A stretch of 10,419 nt of DNA. Source: Bog-564 sp035509915. Its GTDB lineage: Bacteria; Actinomycetota; Acidimicrobiia; Acidimicrobiales; UBA8190. Below, one piece after another: positions 1 through 6,600 of this stretch (position 1 is the first letter of the stretch; each line of letters starts with the position of its first letter). The notes beneath the pieces were generated by a model. That model did not search any database. It was not told where the DNA came from and saw only the letters and a program-made list of their open reading frames with translations. The DNA lies in assembly GCA_035509915.1 (NCBI GenBank), contig DATKIB010000122.1:1-10419 (forward strand). The letters run 5' to 3'. Both the position numbers and the translations under genes were made by a program.

Positions 1-358
1 CCATCAGCAGATAGGCGAGCCACGAGCGTGTGCCGCGCAGGTACCAGATGTGCACGACGGGCGCGGCGAGTTCGATGTGGCCCATGCGCTCGCGACGTAC
101 CTTCGAACGCGTCACTTCGACGCCACAGCGCTCGCAGATGATCCCCCGGAAGCGGACGCGCTTGTACTTCCCGCAGTAGCACTCCCAGTCCTTGGTGGGG
201 CCGAAGATCTTCTCGCAGAACAGCCCGTCCTTCTCCGGGCGCAGCGTCCTGTAGTTGATCGTCTCGGGCTTCTTGACCTCGCCGTTGGACCAGGAGCGGA
301 TGGACTCCGCCGTGGCGAGCCCGATCCTGAGCTGGTCGAAGTCGTTTACGTCGAGCAT
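1..358 (-). CDS. rpoC: DNA-directed RNA polymerase subunit beta' (5' part only)
   Basis: This is the N-terminal 119 residues of RpoC, the largest catalytic subunit of RNA polymerase; the rest lies beyond the left edge. The start is ATG at 358, two bases after the rpoB stop, with a GAGAGGAG ribosome site inside the end of rpoB, so translation is probably coupled. Visible features are the usual opening MLDVNDFDQLRIGLA and the N-terminal zinc-binding domain with four cysteines at C60, C62, C75 and C78 (ECYCG then ICERCG), which contacts DNA and nascent RNA near the exit channel. The segment HIWYLRGTRSWLAYLL at 103-118 differs from the more common HIWYFKGVPSR wording and, from memory, recalls acidimicrobial RpoC. 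Identification is certain; the lineage remark is inference. Confidence 0.98.
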   Translation of the reverse strand, partial: MLDVNDFDQLRIGLATAESIRSWSNGEVKKPETINYRTLRPEKDGLFCEKIFGPTKDWECYCGKYKRVRFRGIICERCGVEVTRSKVRRERMGHIELAAPVVHIWYLRGTRSWLAYLLM

Positions 359-360
359 TC

Positions 361-3300
361 TCAGAAGCTCCTCTCAGCGGCACGTCGCTCGTCTTCCTCG
401 TCCGACCCCCGCTCGGGCCGGCTGATGTCGATGCCCAGCTCCTCGGCGGTGCGGAACACGTCCTCGTCGAGCTCTCTCATCTCGATCTCCTCGCCCGTGG
501 TCGAGAGCACCTCGACGTTCAGGCAGAGGGACTGCATCTCCTTTATGAGGACCTTGAAGCTCTCGGGGATCCCGGGCTCGGGGATGTTCTCGCCCTTCAC
601 GATCGCCTCGTAGACCTTGACCCTCCCGAGCACGTCGTCGGACTTGATCGTGAGCAGCTCCTGGAGCGCGTACGCAGCCCCGTAGGCCTCGAGCGCCCAG
701 ACCTCCATCTCACCGAAGCGCTGGCCGCCGAACTGTGCCTTACCACCGAGCGGCTGCTGGGTGATCATCGAGTACGGCCCTGTCGAACGAGCATGGATCT
801 TGTCGTCGACGAGGTGGGCCAGCTTCAAGATGTAGACGTAGCCGACCGAGATCGGGTTGTCGTAGACCTCACCGGTCCGACCGTTGTAGAGCGTCGCCTT
901 GCCGTCCGGGCCGATCTGGCGGGTGCCGTCGGCGGAGTCGGGGTTGAGCCTCTCGAACAACCGGCGGATCGTCGGGTGGCGTCCCGCCTCCTCCTCCTCG
1001 TCCCAGTGGGCCCCGTCGAACGAGGGCGTGGCGACCCACACCGCCGGGTCTGTGCGTGGTCGGGTCTTGCGGGGGTGCCCGTTGGCCTCGGAATCGGCGG
1101 CGTGGCCGTCGGTACCGTCACCGTCCCATCCCCAGCGCGCCGCGTACCCGAGGTGCGACTCGAGCACCTGGCCGACGTTCATCCGGCTCGGCACGCCGAG
1201 CGGGTTCAGGATGATGTCGACCGGCGTGCCGTCGGCGAGGAACGGCATGTCCTCCACCGGCAGGATCTTCGAGATGACGCCCTTGTTGCCGTGGCGCCCC
1301 GCGAGCTTGTCGCCCTCGGAGATCTTGCGCTTCTGGGCCACGTAGACACGGACCAGCTGGTTGACCCCGGGCGGGAGCTCGTGGGAGTCCTCGCGCGAGA
1401 AGACCCTCACGTCGATGACCTTGCCCGACTCGCCGTGGGGCACCTTGAGCGAGGTGTCGCGCACCTCACGCGCCTTCTCCCCGAAGATCGCGCGCAGGAG
1501 CCTCTCCTCGGGGGTCTGCTCCGTCTCCCCCTTGGGGGTGACCTTGCCCACCAGGACGTCCCCGGCGTCCACCTCGGCCCCTATGCGGATGATCCCCCGC
1601 TCGTCGAGGTCGGCGAGGATCTCCTCGGAGAGGTTGGGTATGTCGCGGGTGATCTCCTCGGCGCCGAGCTTGGTGTCGCGGGCGTCGACCTCGTGCTCCT
1701 CGATGTGGATGGAGGTGAGGACGTCGTCGCGTACCAGGCGCTCGGAGATGATGATGGCGTCCTCGAAGTTGTAGCCCTCCCAGGGCATGAAGGCCACCAG
1801 CAGGTTCTTGCCGAGGGCCAGCTCTCCGCTGTGGGTGGCGGGACCGTCGGCCAGCACCTCTTGGTTGGTCACCTTCTGGCCCTCGCCCACGAGGACCTTC
1901 TGGTTGATCGAGGTGTTCTGGTTGGAACGGCGGAACTTGGCGAGGGTGTAGCGCTTGCGCCCGAGCTCGTGGCCCAAGCGGTCGCGCTGGCCGGCGCGGT
2001 ACTCCACCATGACGTGGTCGCCGGTCACTTCGGTGACCGTGCCCTCCCCCTCCGCCAGCAGCACGTCGCCGGCGTCGCGCGCGGCGCGGGCCTCGACGCC
2101 CGTGCCGATGTAGGGGGCCTCGGGGACCACGAGAGGTACGGCCTGCTTCTGCATGTTGGCGCCCATGAGCGCCCGGTTGGCGTCGTCGTGCTCGACGAAG
2201 GGGATGAGCGCAGTAGACACGGACACGATCTGCTTCGGGGAGACGTCCATCAGGTCGACCTCGGCGGGGGGCACGAAGTCGATCTCGCTCGTCGTCCCGT
2301 ACGAGGTGGAAGTGGCGCCCACCCGCACCCCCGCACCCTGGGGGCCTCGACGGACCAGCACGCGCTCGTCGGCGAAGCGGTTGTGCTCGTCGAGCTTGGC
2401 GTTGGCCTGGGCGATGACGTGCTCCTCCTCCTCGTCGGCAGCCAGGTAGACGATCTCGTCGCTCACGCGGCCGTCCACCACCCGTCGGTAGGGGGTCTCG
2501 ATGAACCCGTACTCGTTGACCCGCGCGTAGGTCGCCAGCGCGCCGATCAGGCCGATGTTCGGGCCTTCGGGGGTCTCGATGGGGCACATGCGCCCGTAGT
2601 GCGAGCTGTGCACGTCACGGACCTCGAAGCCGGCGCGCTCTCGAGAGAGCCCGCCCGGCCCGAGCGCCGAGAGGCGTCGCTTGTGGGCCAGGCCCGAGAG
2701 GGGGTTGTTCTGGTCCATGAACTGGCTCAGCTGGCTCGTGCCGAAGAACTCCTTGATGGCGGCTACCACCGGCCTGATGTTGATCAGGGTCTGGGGGGTG
2801 ATCGCCTCGACGTCCTGGGTGGTCATGCGCTCGCGCACCACCCTCTCCATCCGGCTGAGGCCCACCCGGACCTGGTTCTGGATCAGCTCGCCGACCGACC
2901 TGATGCGTCGGTTGGCGAAGTGGTCCTGGTCGTCGATCCGGTACCCGGGTTCGCCGTCGGCCAGGTGGAGCATGTAGGTGGCCGTGGCCAGGATCTCCGA
3001 GGGACTCAGCACACCCTGGTCGGGTGCGGGGCGCTCGAGGTCTATGTCCAGGACCTCGCTGACCCGCTCGATCTCGGGTCCGAGCTTGCGGTTGAGCTTG
3101 TAGCGGCCCACCCGCGTCAGGTCGTAGCGCTTCGGGTTGAAGAAGGCGTTCTCGAAGTAACCGCGCGCCGCCTCGGCGGAGAGGGGCTCCCCTGGCCGGG
3201 CACGCTTGTAGATCTCGAGCAGCGCCTCCTCACGTGAGGGCGCGAGCTCGCGCTCCTTCTCCCACTGGCCCTCGAGGAAGTCGAAGTGCCGGACGAACCG

Positions 3301-3933
3301 GTTGAGGAAGCCCTCGTCCTCGTACCCGAGGGCGCGCAGCAGGACGAAGAGAGAGAGCCGGCGCTTTCGGGCGACGCGCGCGCCTGCGGTGACGTCCTTG
3401 GAGGGCTTGGCCTCGACGTCGAGCTCGATCCATTCCCCTCTGTAAGGGTGGACGGTGCCCGTCACGATCGTCTTCGGGTCGCGCCCGGGCTGGAAGATGA
3501 CGCCCGGGGAACGCACCAGCTGGCTCACCACCACCCGTTCGGTGCCGTTGATGATGAACGTGCCCTTGTCCGTCATCATCGGGAAGTCCCCCATGAAGAC
3601 GGTCTGCTCCTTGATCTCTCCCGTCTGGGCGTTCATGAACCTCGCGCGCACGAAGACGGGCGCGGCGTAGATCATGTCCTTCTCTTTGCACTCGGCCTCC
3701 GAGAACTTCGGTGGCGGGCGCAGATCGGGGTCGGTCGGGTCGAACTCCAGCTCCAGGCTCAGCTGGCCGGTGAAGTCCTCGATCGGGCTGATGTCGGCGA
3801 ACGCCTCGGCGAGCCCCTTGTCCAAGAACCAACGGAACGAGTCGCGCTGGATGGCGATCAGGTCGGGTAGGGCCAGGACCTCGTCGAGGTTGGCGAAGCT
3901 GAAACGTTCTGGGCTCTTTGACCGTGCGGGCAA
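361..3933 (-). CDS. rpoB: DNA-directed RNA polymerase subunit beta
   Basis: RpoB, 1190 aa, is the second catalytic subunit of RNA polymerase. The start is TTG at 3933, chosen because GGAGGA lies 6-8 nt upstream and no in-frame ATG fits. Conserved blocks appear in order: the RSPGVIF region near 141-147; the rifampicin pocket at about 397-434 (SQLSQFMDQNNP through LGPGGLSRERAG); PIETPEGPNIGLI at 451-463; GYNFEDAII at 720-728; KLAGRHGNKGVI with the clamp-side lysines at 876-887; and GGKAQFGGQRFGEMEVWALEAYGA with the C-terminal anchor to beta' near 1063-1086. A variable acidic and His/Lys-rich stretch lies at about 934-985, between LESHLGYAAR and the ILKLAHLVDDKIHARSTGPYS block. The three classic rifampicin positions are wild-type (D407, H417, S422, equal to E. 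coli 516, 526, 531). The gene is followed 2 nt later by rpoC and preceded by a 403-bp leader with its own candidate promoter. Confidence 0.99.
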   Translation of the reverse strand: MPARSKSPERFSFANLDEVLALPDLIAIQRDSFRWFLDKGLAEAFADISPIEDFTGQLSLELEFDPTDPDLRPPPKFSEAECKEKDMIYAAPVFVRARFMNAQTGEIKEQTVFMGDFPMMTDKGTFIINGTERVVVSQLVRSPGVIFQPGRDPKTIVTGTVHPYRGEWIELDVEAKPSKDVTAGARVARKRRLSLFVLLRALGYEDEGFLNRFVRHFDFLEGQWEKERELAPSREEALLEIYKRARPGEPLSAEAARGYFENAFFNPKRYDLTRVGRYKLNRKLGPEIERVSEVLDIDLERPAPDQGVLSPSEILATATYMLHLADGEPGYRIDDQDHFANRRIRSVGELIQNQVRVGLSRMERVVRERMTTQDVEAITPQTLINIRPVVAAIKEFFGTSQLSQFMDQNNPLSGLAHKRRLSALGPGGLSRERAGFEVRDVHSSHYGRMCPIETPEGPNIGLIGALATYARVNEYGFIETPYRRVVDGRVSDEIVYLAADEEEEHVIAQANAKLDEHNRFADERVLVRRGPQGAGVRVGATSTSYGTTSEIDFVPPAEVDLMDVSPKQIVSVSTALIPFVEHDDANRALMGANMQKQAVPLVVPEAPYIGTGVEARAARDAGDVLLAEGEGTVTEVTGDHVMVEYRAGQRDRLGHELGRKRYTLAKFRRSNQNTSINQKVLVGEGQKVTNQEVLADGPATHSGELALGKNLLVAFMPWEGYNFEDAIIISERLVRDDVLTSIHIEEHEVDARDTKLGAEEITRDIPNLSEEILADLDERGIIRIGAEVDAGDVLVGKVTPKGETEQTPEERLLRAIFGEKAREVRDTSLKVPHGESGKVIDVRVFSREDSHELPPGVNQLVRVYVAQKRKISEGDKLAGRHGNKGVISKILPVEDMPFLADGTPVDIILNPLGVPSRMNVGQVLESHLGYAARWGWDGDGTDGHAADSEANGHPRKTRPRTDPAVWVATPSFDGAHWDEEEEAGRHPTIRRLFERLNPDSADGTRQIGPDGKATLYNGRTGEVYDNPISVGYVYILKLAHLVDDKIHARSTGPYSMITQQPLGGKAQFGGQRFGEMEVWALEAYGAAYALQELLTIKSDDVLGRVKVYEAIVKGENIPEPGIPESFKVLIKEMQSLCLNVEVLSTTGEEIEMRELDEDVFRTAEELGIDISRPERGSDEEDERRAAERSF
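2632..2745 (-). other. Rifampicin-resistance-determining region of rpoB
   Basis: This segment encodes RpoB residues 397-434, the wall of the RNA exit channel that rifamycins bind. A constant offset of 109 to E. coli numbering places D516, H526 and S531 at D407, H417 and S422, all with the susceptible residue. Sequence alone therefore predicts a rifampicin-binding enzyme. This says nothing about uptake or inactivation. Confidence 0.85.
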
Positions 3934-4229
3934 CGGCCTTCCTCCAAGGAGTGCGGTGTCGGCTGGTGGGTTCGGTGCGTGGGTGGTTCGCTAGGGGGTC
4001 CTGCTGCGGGGTCGATCCTCTTGGTCTTGCGGCTACTCGCTGCCACTGCTGCTGCTGCTACCTCGAGACACCTCGAGGCCGGCCGGACGCCGGCGGGGTC
4101 GGGAGGTGGCGGTCGGGGACGTGGGGCGTGGCTCGGGGAGCGGGTCCGGGCTGGCGGGATCTAGCCAGGGCGCGCGCCATCAAGCCGTCGAAAACGGGGT
4201 GACGCGACAATAGGGCACGGCAACCGGAC

Positions 4230-4258
4230 AGCATACGCCGACGCGCAGCCTTATGCAA
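4230..4258 (-). promoter_or_regulatory. Candidate promoter for rpoBC
   Basis: On the minus strand a TTGCAT -35 box (4253-4258) and a TATGCT -10 box (4230-4235) are separated by exactly 17 bp. The same TATGCT box with 17-bp spacing occurs before rplJ. The start site would lie near 4223, giving rpoB an untranslated leader of roughly 290 nt. The match is good at the -10 and only TTG at the -35, so this is a plausible housekeeping-sigma promoter but unproven. Confidence 0.45.
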
Positions 4259-4271
4259 CCCCCTGGGTTGC
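4255..4271 (-). terminator. Hairpin between rplL and rpoB (attenuator candidate)
   Basis: The RNA would fold GCAACCC-AGG-GGGUUGC, a perfect 7-bp stem with a 3-nt loop. No U-tract follows, so it is not a textbook intrinsic terminator. It overlaps the -35 box of the candidate rpoB promoter. It could be a pause or processing site, or it could be incidental. Confidence 0.3.
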
Positions 4272-4319
4272 CGCCACAGACAGGGTACGGAAACCCCGGG
4301 GCCCCGTCAACCAATTTCG

Positions 4320-4333
4320 GGCCCCGACGGGCC
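4320..4333 (-). terminator. GC hairpin just after rplL
   Basis: Directly after the rplL stop codon the transcript can form GGCCC-GUCG-GGGCC, a 5-bp all-GC stem with a 4-nt loop, followed by CGAAAUUGG rather than a U run. Position suggests partial termination that would lower rpoBC relative to rplJL, as known for the enteric operon. Evidence is limited to the fold. Confidence 0.3.
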
Positions 4334-4336
4334 AGC

Positions 4337-4732
4337 CTACTTGACCTCTACCGTGGCGCCGGCCTCTTCCAGCTGGGCCTTCGCCTTGTCGGCGTCGGCC
4401 TTGGACACCTTCTCGAGCACCGGCTTGGGAGCCGCGTCGACGAGGTCCTTGGCTTCCTTCAGCCCGAGGCTGGTGAGCGCCCGGACCTCCTTGATCACTT
4501 GGATCTTCTTGTCGCCGGCGCTCGTCAGGACCACGTCGAACTCGCTCTGCTCCTCCTCGGCCCCGGCGTCTGCTGCGCCGCCGGCGGCGGGGGCAGCCGC
4601 CACCGCGACCGGTGCCGCTGCGGTCACGCCGAAGCGCTCCTCGAAGTCCGAGAGCAGCTCCGAGAGCTCGAGCACGGTCAGGGTCGCGATCCCGTCGAGG
4701 ATCTCGTCCTTGGTGAGGGTCTTGTCAGGCAT
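4337..4732 (-). CDS. rplL: 50S ribosomal protein L7/L12
   Basis: L7/L12, 131 aa, forms the mobile dimers of the ribosomal stalk that recruit and stimulate translational GTPases. It starts at ATG 4732 (MPDKTLTKDEIL), with an AAGGAG ribosome site inside the end of rplJ. Residues 1-34 are the dimerising, L10-binding helical domain. Residues 35-62 are an Ala/Gly-rich flexible hinge ending in acidic AEEEQ. Residues 63-131 are the globular C-terminal domain with the conserved GDKKIQVIKEVRALTSLGLKEAK core and a KPVLEKVSKADADKAKAQLEEAGA tail region. Length is normal for the family. The start overlaps the rplJ stop by 8 nt, which fits coupled translation; L12 must still be made in several-fold excess over L10. 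Confidence 0.98.
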   Translation of the reverse strand: MPDKTLTKDEILDGIATLTVLELSELLSDFEERFGVTAAAPVAVAAAPAAGGAADAGAEEEQSEFDVVLTSAGDKKIQVIKEVRALTSLGLKEAKDLVDAAPKPVLEKVSKADADKAKAQLEEAGATVEVK

Positions 4733-5513
4733 CTTCGCTGTTCTCCTTGTTGTCCACGGTGTCGGCTTGGTCTGCGTTGTCGGCCGCCGTGTCGTCCACG
4801 GCTTGGTCTGCGTTGTCGGCCGCCGTGTCGTCCACGGCTTGCTCTGCGGTGTCGGCCGCCGTGTCGTCCACGGCTTGCTCTGCGGTGTCTGCCGCCGTGT
4901 CGTCCACGGTGCTGTCGGCGGTTGTGCTGTCCACGGTCTCGCCCTCGTCTGCAGCGTCGCCTGCCGCGCCGCCCCCCGGGGTCGCCACTGGACCACCACG
5001 CTGCTCGATCAGAGCGGAGAGCCCGTAGGCGAGGTTGCGAGGGAGGGCCTGGAGCAGCCCTGCGAGCTGCCGCATCGGTGCCGCCAGGGCGCCGGCGAAC
5101 CTGGCCAGCAGCTCTTCGCGCGAAGGAAGGTCGGCCATGCGAGCCAGGTCCTGGGCGGAGAGGAACCCGTCGCCCATGAGGCCGCCCTTCACCACCAGGC
5201 TCGGGTTGGCCCTCGCGTAGTCGCGAAGCGCCTTCGCCACGGCGGTGACCTCGCCCGACACGAAGGTGATGCCGGTGGGACCCGAGAGCAACTGGTCGAG
5301 CACCTGGTGGCGACCCCCTGCGATGGCCAGCTTTACCAGCGTGTTCTTGTAGACCTTGTAGTCGCCCCCCGCACCCCGCAGCGCCCGGCGGAGGGCGGCC
5401 ATGTCGCTCACGGTCAGGCCGCGGTACTCGGTGAGCACGGCCGCGGCCGCTGCATCGAGCCGGCCTCTCACCTCGTCCACCACCGCGACCTTCTCGGGCC
5501 TCGGCTCGTCCAT
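4725..5513 (-). CDS. rplJ: 50S ribosomal protein L10 with acidic repeat tail
   Basis: L10 anchors the L12 dimers to 23S rRNA with L11 and is the autogenous repressor of rplJL. The start is ATG 5513 (MDEPRPEKVAVVDEV), supported by AGGAG 8 nt upstream; extending to 5618 adds only non-homologous Arg/Pro-rich sequence. Residues 1-127 are the rRNA-binding domain (LTEYRGLTVSDM, YKVYKNTLVKLA, GPTGITFVSGE). Residues about 131-172 form the long helix 8 with hydrophobic segments that bind L12 dimers. The protein is 262 aa against a usual 165-180. The extra tail (about 173-262) is Ala/Asp/Thr-rich and contains four tandem 12-residue units (202-249, consensus AVDDTAAD-xAxQ) plus a degenerate partial copy before them. 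The tail frame stays open to a TGA lying inside the rplL start region. The tail's function is unknown. Confidence 0.97.
   Translation of the reverse strand: MDEPRPEKVAVVDEVRGRLDAAAAAVLTEYRGLTVSDMAALRRALRGAGGDYKVYKNTLVKLAIAGGRHQVLDQLLSGPTGITFVSGEVTAVAKALRDYARANPSLVVKGGLMGDGFLSAQDLARMADLPSREELLARFAGALAAPMRQLAGLLQALPRNLAYGLSALIEQRGGPVATPGGGAAGDAADEGETVDSTTADSTVDDTAADTAEQAVDDTAADTAEQAVDDTAADNADQAVDDTAADNADQADTVDNKENSEDA
4767..4910 (-). repeat. Four 36-bp in-frame tandem repeats in rplJ
   Basis: The units are 4767-4802, 4803-4838, 4839-4874 and 4875-4910. The first two are identical; the third differs from them at two positions and the fourth differs from the third at two. Each unit is 12 codons (AVDDTAADTAEQ or AVDDTAADNADQ, net charge about -4). 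A 27-bp degenerate partial copy (4911-4937) adjoins. Low divergence suggests recent slippage or unequal exchange. There are no spacers, so this is not a CRISPR array. Confidence 0.95.
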
Positions 5514-5617
5514 CCTCGGATCTCCTGCTCGGGGTGCGCTGCGGCACCTGACTGGCCTGCGCCCGGGTGGGCGCGGCACCGGCCGCCACCGCGGCCACCG
5601 AGCAGGGCGAGAGCCCA

Positions 5618-5712
5618 TGCAGGTGGGACGGGGTCGTCGCCTCTTCGGGCGGGTACGAGACCCTTACGCGCCTTGGCGCAGCCGGAGGTCTACGGCGACG
5701 GCAGGTCCTGAC
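5618..5712 (-). promoter_or_regulatory. L10 leader-like autoregulatory RNA
   Basis: Upstream of rplJ the transcript has CGTCGCC (5694-5700) pairing perfectly with GGCGACG (5635-5641). These enclose a GCCGUAGACCUCCGG element, a GCGC-CAAG-GCGC hairpin, a GGGU-CUCGU-ACCC hairpin and a CCCGAAGAGG strand. The GUAGAC and CCGA..AGG elements flanking internal hairpins resemble the kink-turn-containing L10 leader, where the L10-L12 complex binds its own mRNA and represses rplJL. The location and the promoter just before it fit. Assignment rests on remembered consensus and hand folding. Confidence 0.6.
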
Positions 5713-5721
5713 TGACGTCGA

Positions 5722-5750
5722 AGCATAGTGGACCGCGCCGGCGCTGCGAC
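5722..5750 (-). promoter_or_regulatory. Candidate promoter for rplJL
   Basis: In the 268-bp rplA-rplJ gap a TATGCT -10 box (5722-5727) lies 17 bp from a weak -35 GTCGCA (5745-5750). The predicted start site near 5715 is only a few bases before the L10 leader fold, which is the arrangement expected if the leader is the first thing transcribed. The -10 box is identical to the one before rpoB. Confidence 0.4.
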
Positions 5751-5781
5751 ACGCCCGCCGGCCCGCCGCCCGCCGGCAGTC

Positions 5782-6498
5782 CTATGCCGGCTTGGCCAGC
5801 TCCTCTACTTCCCTCGCACGTGCGGGGTCGATCCGGATGCCGGGCGACATCGTCGAGGCCAGGGTGACCGAGCGCATGTAGCGGCCCTTGGCTGCCGCCG
5901 GCTTGGCCCGCATCAGCTCTTCCGTCACCGCGTGGAAGTTCTCGAGCAGCTGCTCGCGGGTGAACGAGAGCTTGCCGATGCCTACGTGCACGTTGCCGAC
6001 CTTGTCGGTGCGGTACTCGACCCGCCCGCCCTTGAACTCGACGACTGCCTTGGACACATCGGTCGTGACGGTCCCGGTCTTCGGGTTCGGCATGAGCCCG
6101 CGGGGCCCGAGCACGCGCCCGAGCTTGCCCACCTGGCCCATGAGCGCCGGGGTGGCGATCGCCACGTCGAAGTCCAGGAACCCGCCCTCGATCCTCGAGA
6201 CCAGGTCGTCGGCCCCGACCACGTCCGCGCCGGCCTCCTTCGCGGCGGTCGCGTCCTCCCCGGCAGCGAAGACCACCACGCGGGTGCTCCTGCCGGTACC
6301 CGCGGGGAGGCTGAGGGTCCCGCGCACGATCTGGTCCGCCTTGCGGGGGTCCACCCCTAGGCGCACCGCCAGCTCGACGGTCTCGTCGAACGAGGCCCCG
6401 TCGAGGCTCTTGACGAGGTCGACGGCCTCGGTGGGCGAGTACAGCTGCTCCCGGTCGAAGCGCTCGAGCGCGGCCGCATACCTCTTACCTTTGTGCAC
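5782..6498 (-). CDS. rplA: 50S ribosomal protein L1
   Basis: L1, 238 aa, binds helices 76-78 of 23S rRNA to form the L1 stalk that helps release E-site tRNA; in many bacteria it also represses the rplK-rplA mRNA. The GTG start at 6498 (reading VHKGKRYAAALERFD) has a GAGGAG site 6 nt upstream. Starting further up at 6570 would add Ser/Thr/Gly-rich sequence with no homology and bypass that site. The family signature GKLGRVLGPRGLMPNPKTGTV is at 124-144, and the conserved VGNVHVGIGKLSF is at 167-179. Domain I is split around an inserted domain II, as usual, and length is normal. It lies 102 bp after rplK, presumably in one transcript, and 268 bp before rplJ. Confidence 0.97.
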   Translation of the reverse strand: MHKGKRYAAALERFDREQLYSPTEAVDLVKSLDGASFDETVELAVRLGVDPRKADQIVRGTLSLPAGTGRSTRVVVFAAGEDATAAKEAGADVVGADDLVSRIEGGFLDFDVAIATPALMGQVGKLGRVLGPRGLMPNPKTGTVTTDVSKAVVEFKGGRVEYRTDKVGNVHVGIGKLSFTREQLLENFHAVTEELMRAKPAAAKGRYMRSVTLASTMSPGIRIDPARAREVEELAKPA

Positions 6499-6563
6499 GC
6501 CAGCTCCTCTCCCTGTTGCCCCGGTGGACGTCCCTGTTGTCCCTGCCGAAGACCGTGTGCTCC

Positions 6564-6576
6564 CGGTCAAGGACCG
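6564..6576 (-). other. Hairpin in the rplK-rplA spacer
   Basis: The 102-bp spacer can form CGGUC-CUU-GACCG (5-bp stem, 3-nt loop). The same spacer carries a near-duplicate 13-mer on the plus strand, TCCCTGTTGCCCC (6510-6522) and TCCCTGTTGTCCC (6531-6543), 21 bp apart, just before the rplA ribosome site. No role can be assigned. Confidence 0.3.
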
Positions 6577-6600
6577 TGTCGTGTCCCACCGGTCGCCCGC

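Larger units (their letters stand above)
3934..4336 (-). other. 403-bp gene-free rplL-rpoB leader
   Basis: This is the longest gap in the window and no convincing gene was seen in it. Read on the minus strand after the rplL stop it holds, in order: a GGCCC-GTCG-GGGCC hairpin, more GC-rich self-complementary sequence (4281-4305), a 7-bp hairpin (4255-4271), a -35/-10 pair (4230-4258), then about 290 nt of untranslated sequence. That leader includes a short AGC triplet run (about 4045-4059), a TCGAGGT direct repeat beside it, and finally the rpoB GGAGGA ribosome site. In E. coli the equivalent spacer contains a partial terminator and an RNase III site; a similar role here is inferred from position only. 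Confidence 0.6.

Noticed and set aside
1466..2587. 373-codon minus-strand frame inside rpoB
   Set aside because: It is an out-of-frame shadow of rpoB with Arg/Gly/Pro-rich translation; the rpoB frame is certain.
2713..2715. Possible natural rifampicin resistance in rpoB
   Set aside because: The three main positions (D407, H417, S422) are all wild-type, so there is no sequence support for target-based resistance.
793..3237. 814-codon open frame on the plus strand, antisense to rpoB
   Set aside because: It lies wholly inside rpoB, has Val/Gly/His/Asp/Leu-rich composition typical of a GC-rich antisense frame, and shows no family motif.
3858..4046. 62-codon frame overlapping the rpoB start
   Set aside because: It is out of frame with rpoB, has no motif, and covers the rpoB ribosome site.
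4767..4910. CRISPR array
   Set aside because: The 36-bp units are directly adjacent with no spacers and lie in frame inside rplJ.
4337..4999. Extended rplL start at 4999
   Set aside because: The extra 89 residues are the rplJ repeat region read in a second frame; L12 homology and the ribosome site place the start at 4732.
5514..5618. Extended rplJ start at 5618
   Set aside because: The added residues are Arg/Pro-rich and non-homologous, and they overlap the leader; AGGAG supports ATG 5513.
5728..6360. 210-codon plus-strand frame antisense to rplA
   Set aside because: It is a shadow of L1 with no recognisable domain.
6499..6570. Extended rplA start at 6570
   Set aside because: The leader residues are Ser/Thr/Gly-rich without homology; GTG 6498 has a good ribosome site.
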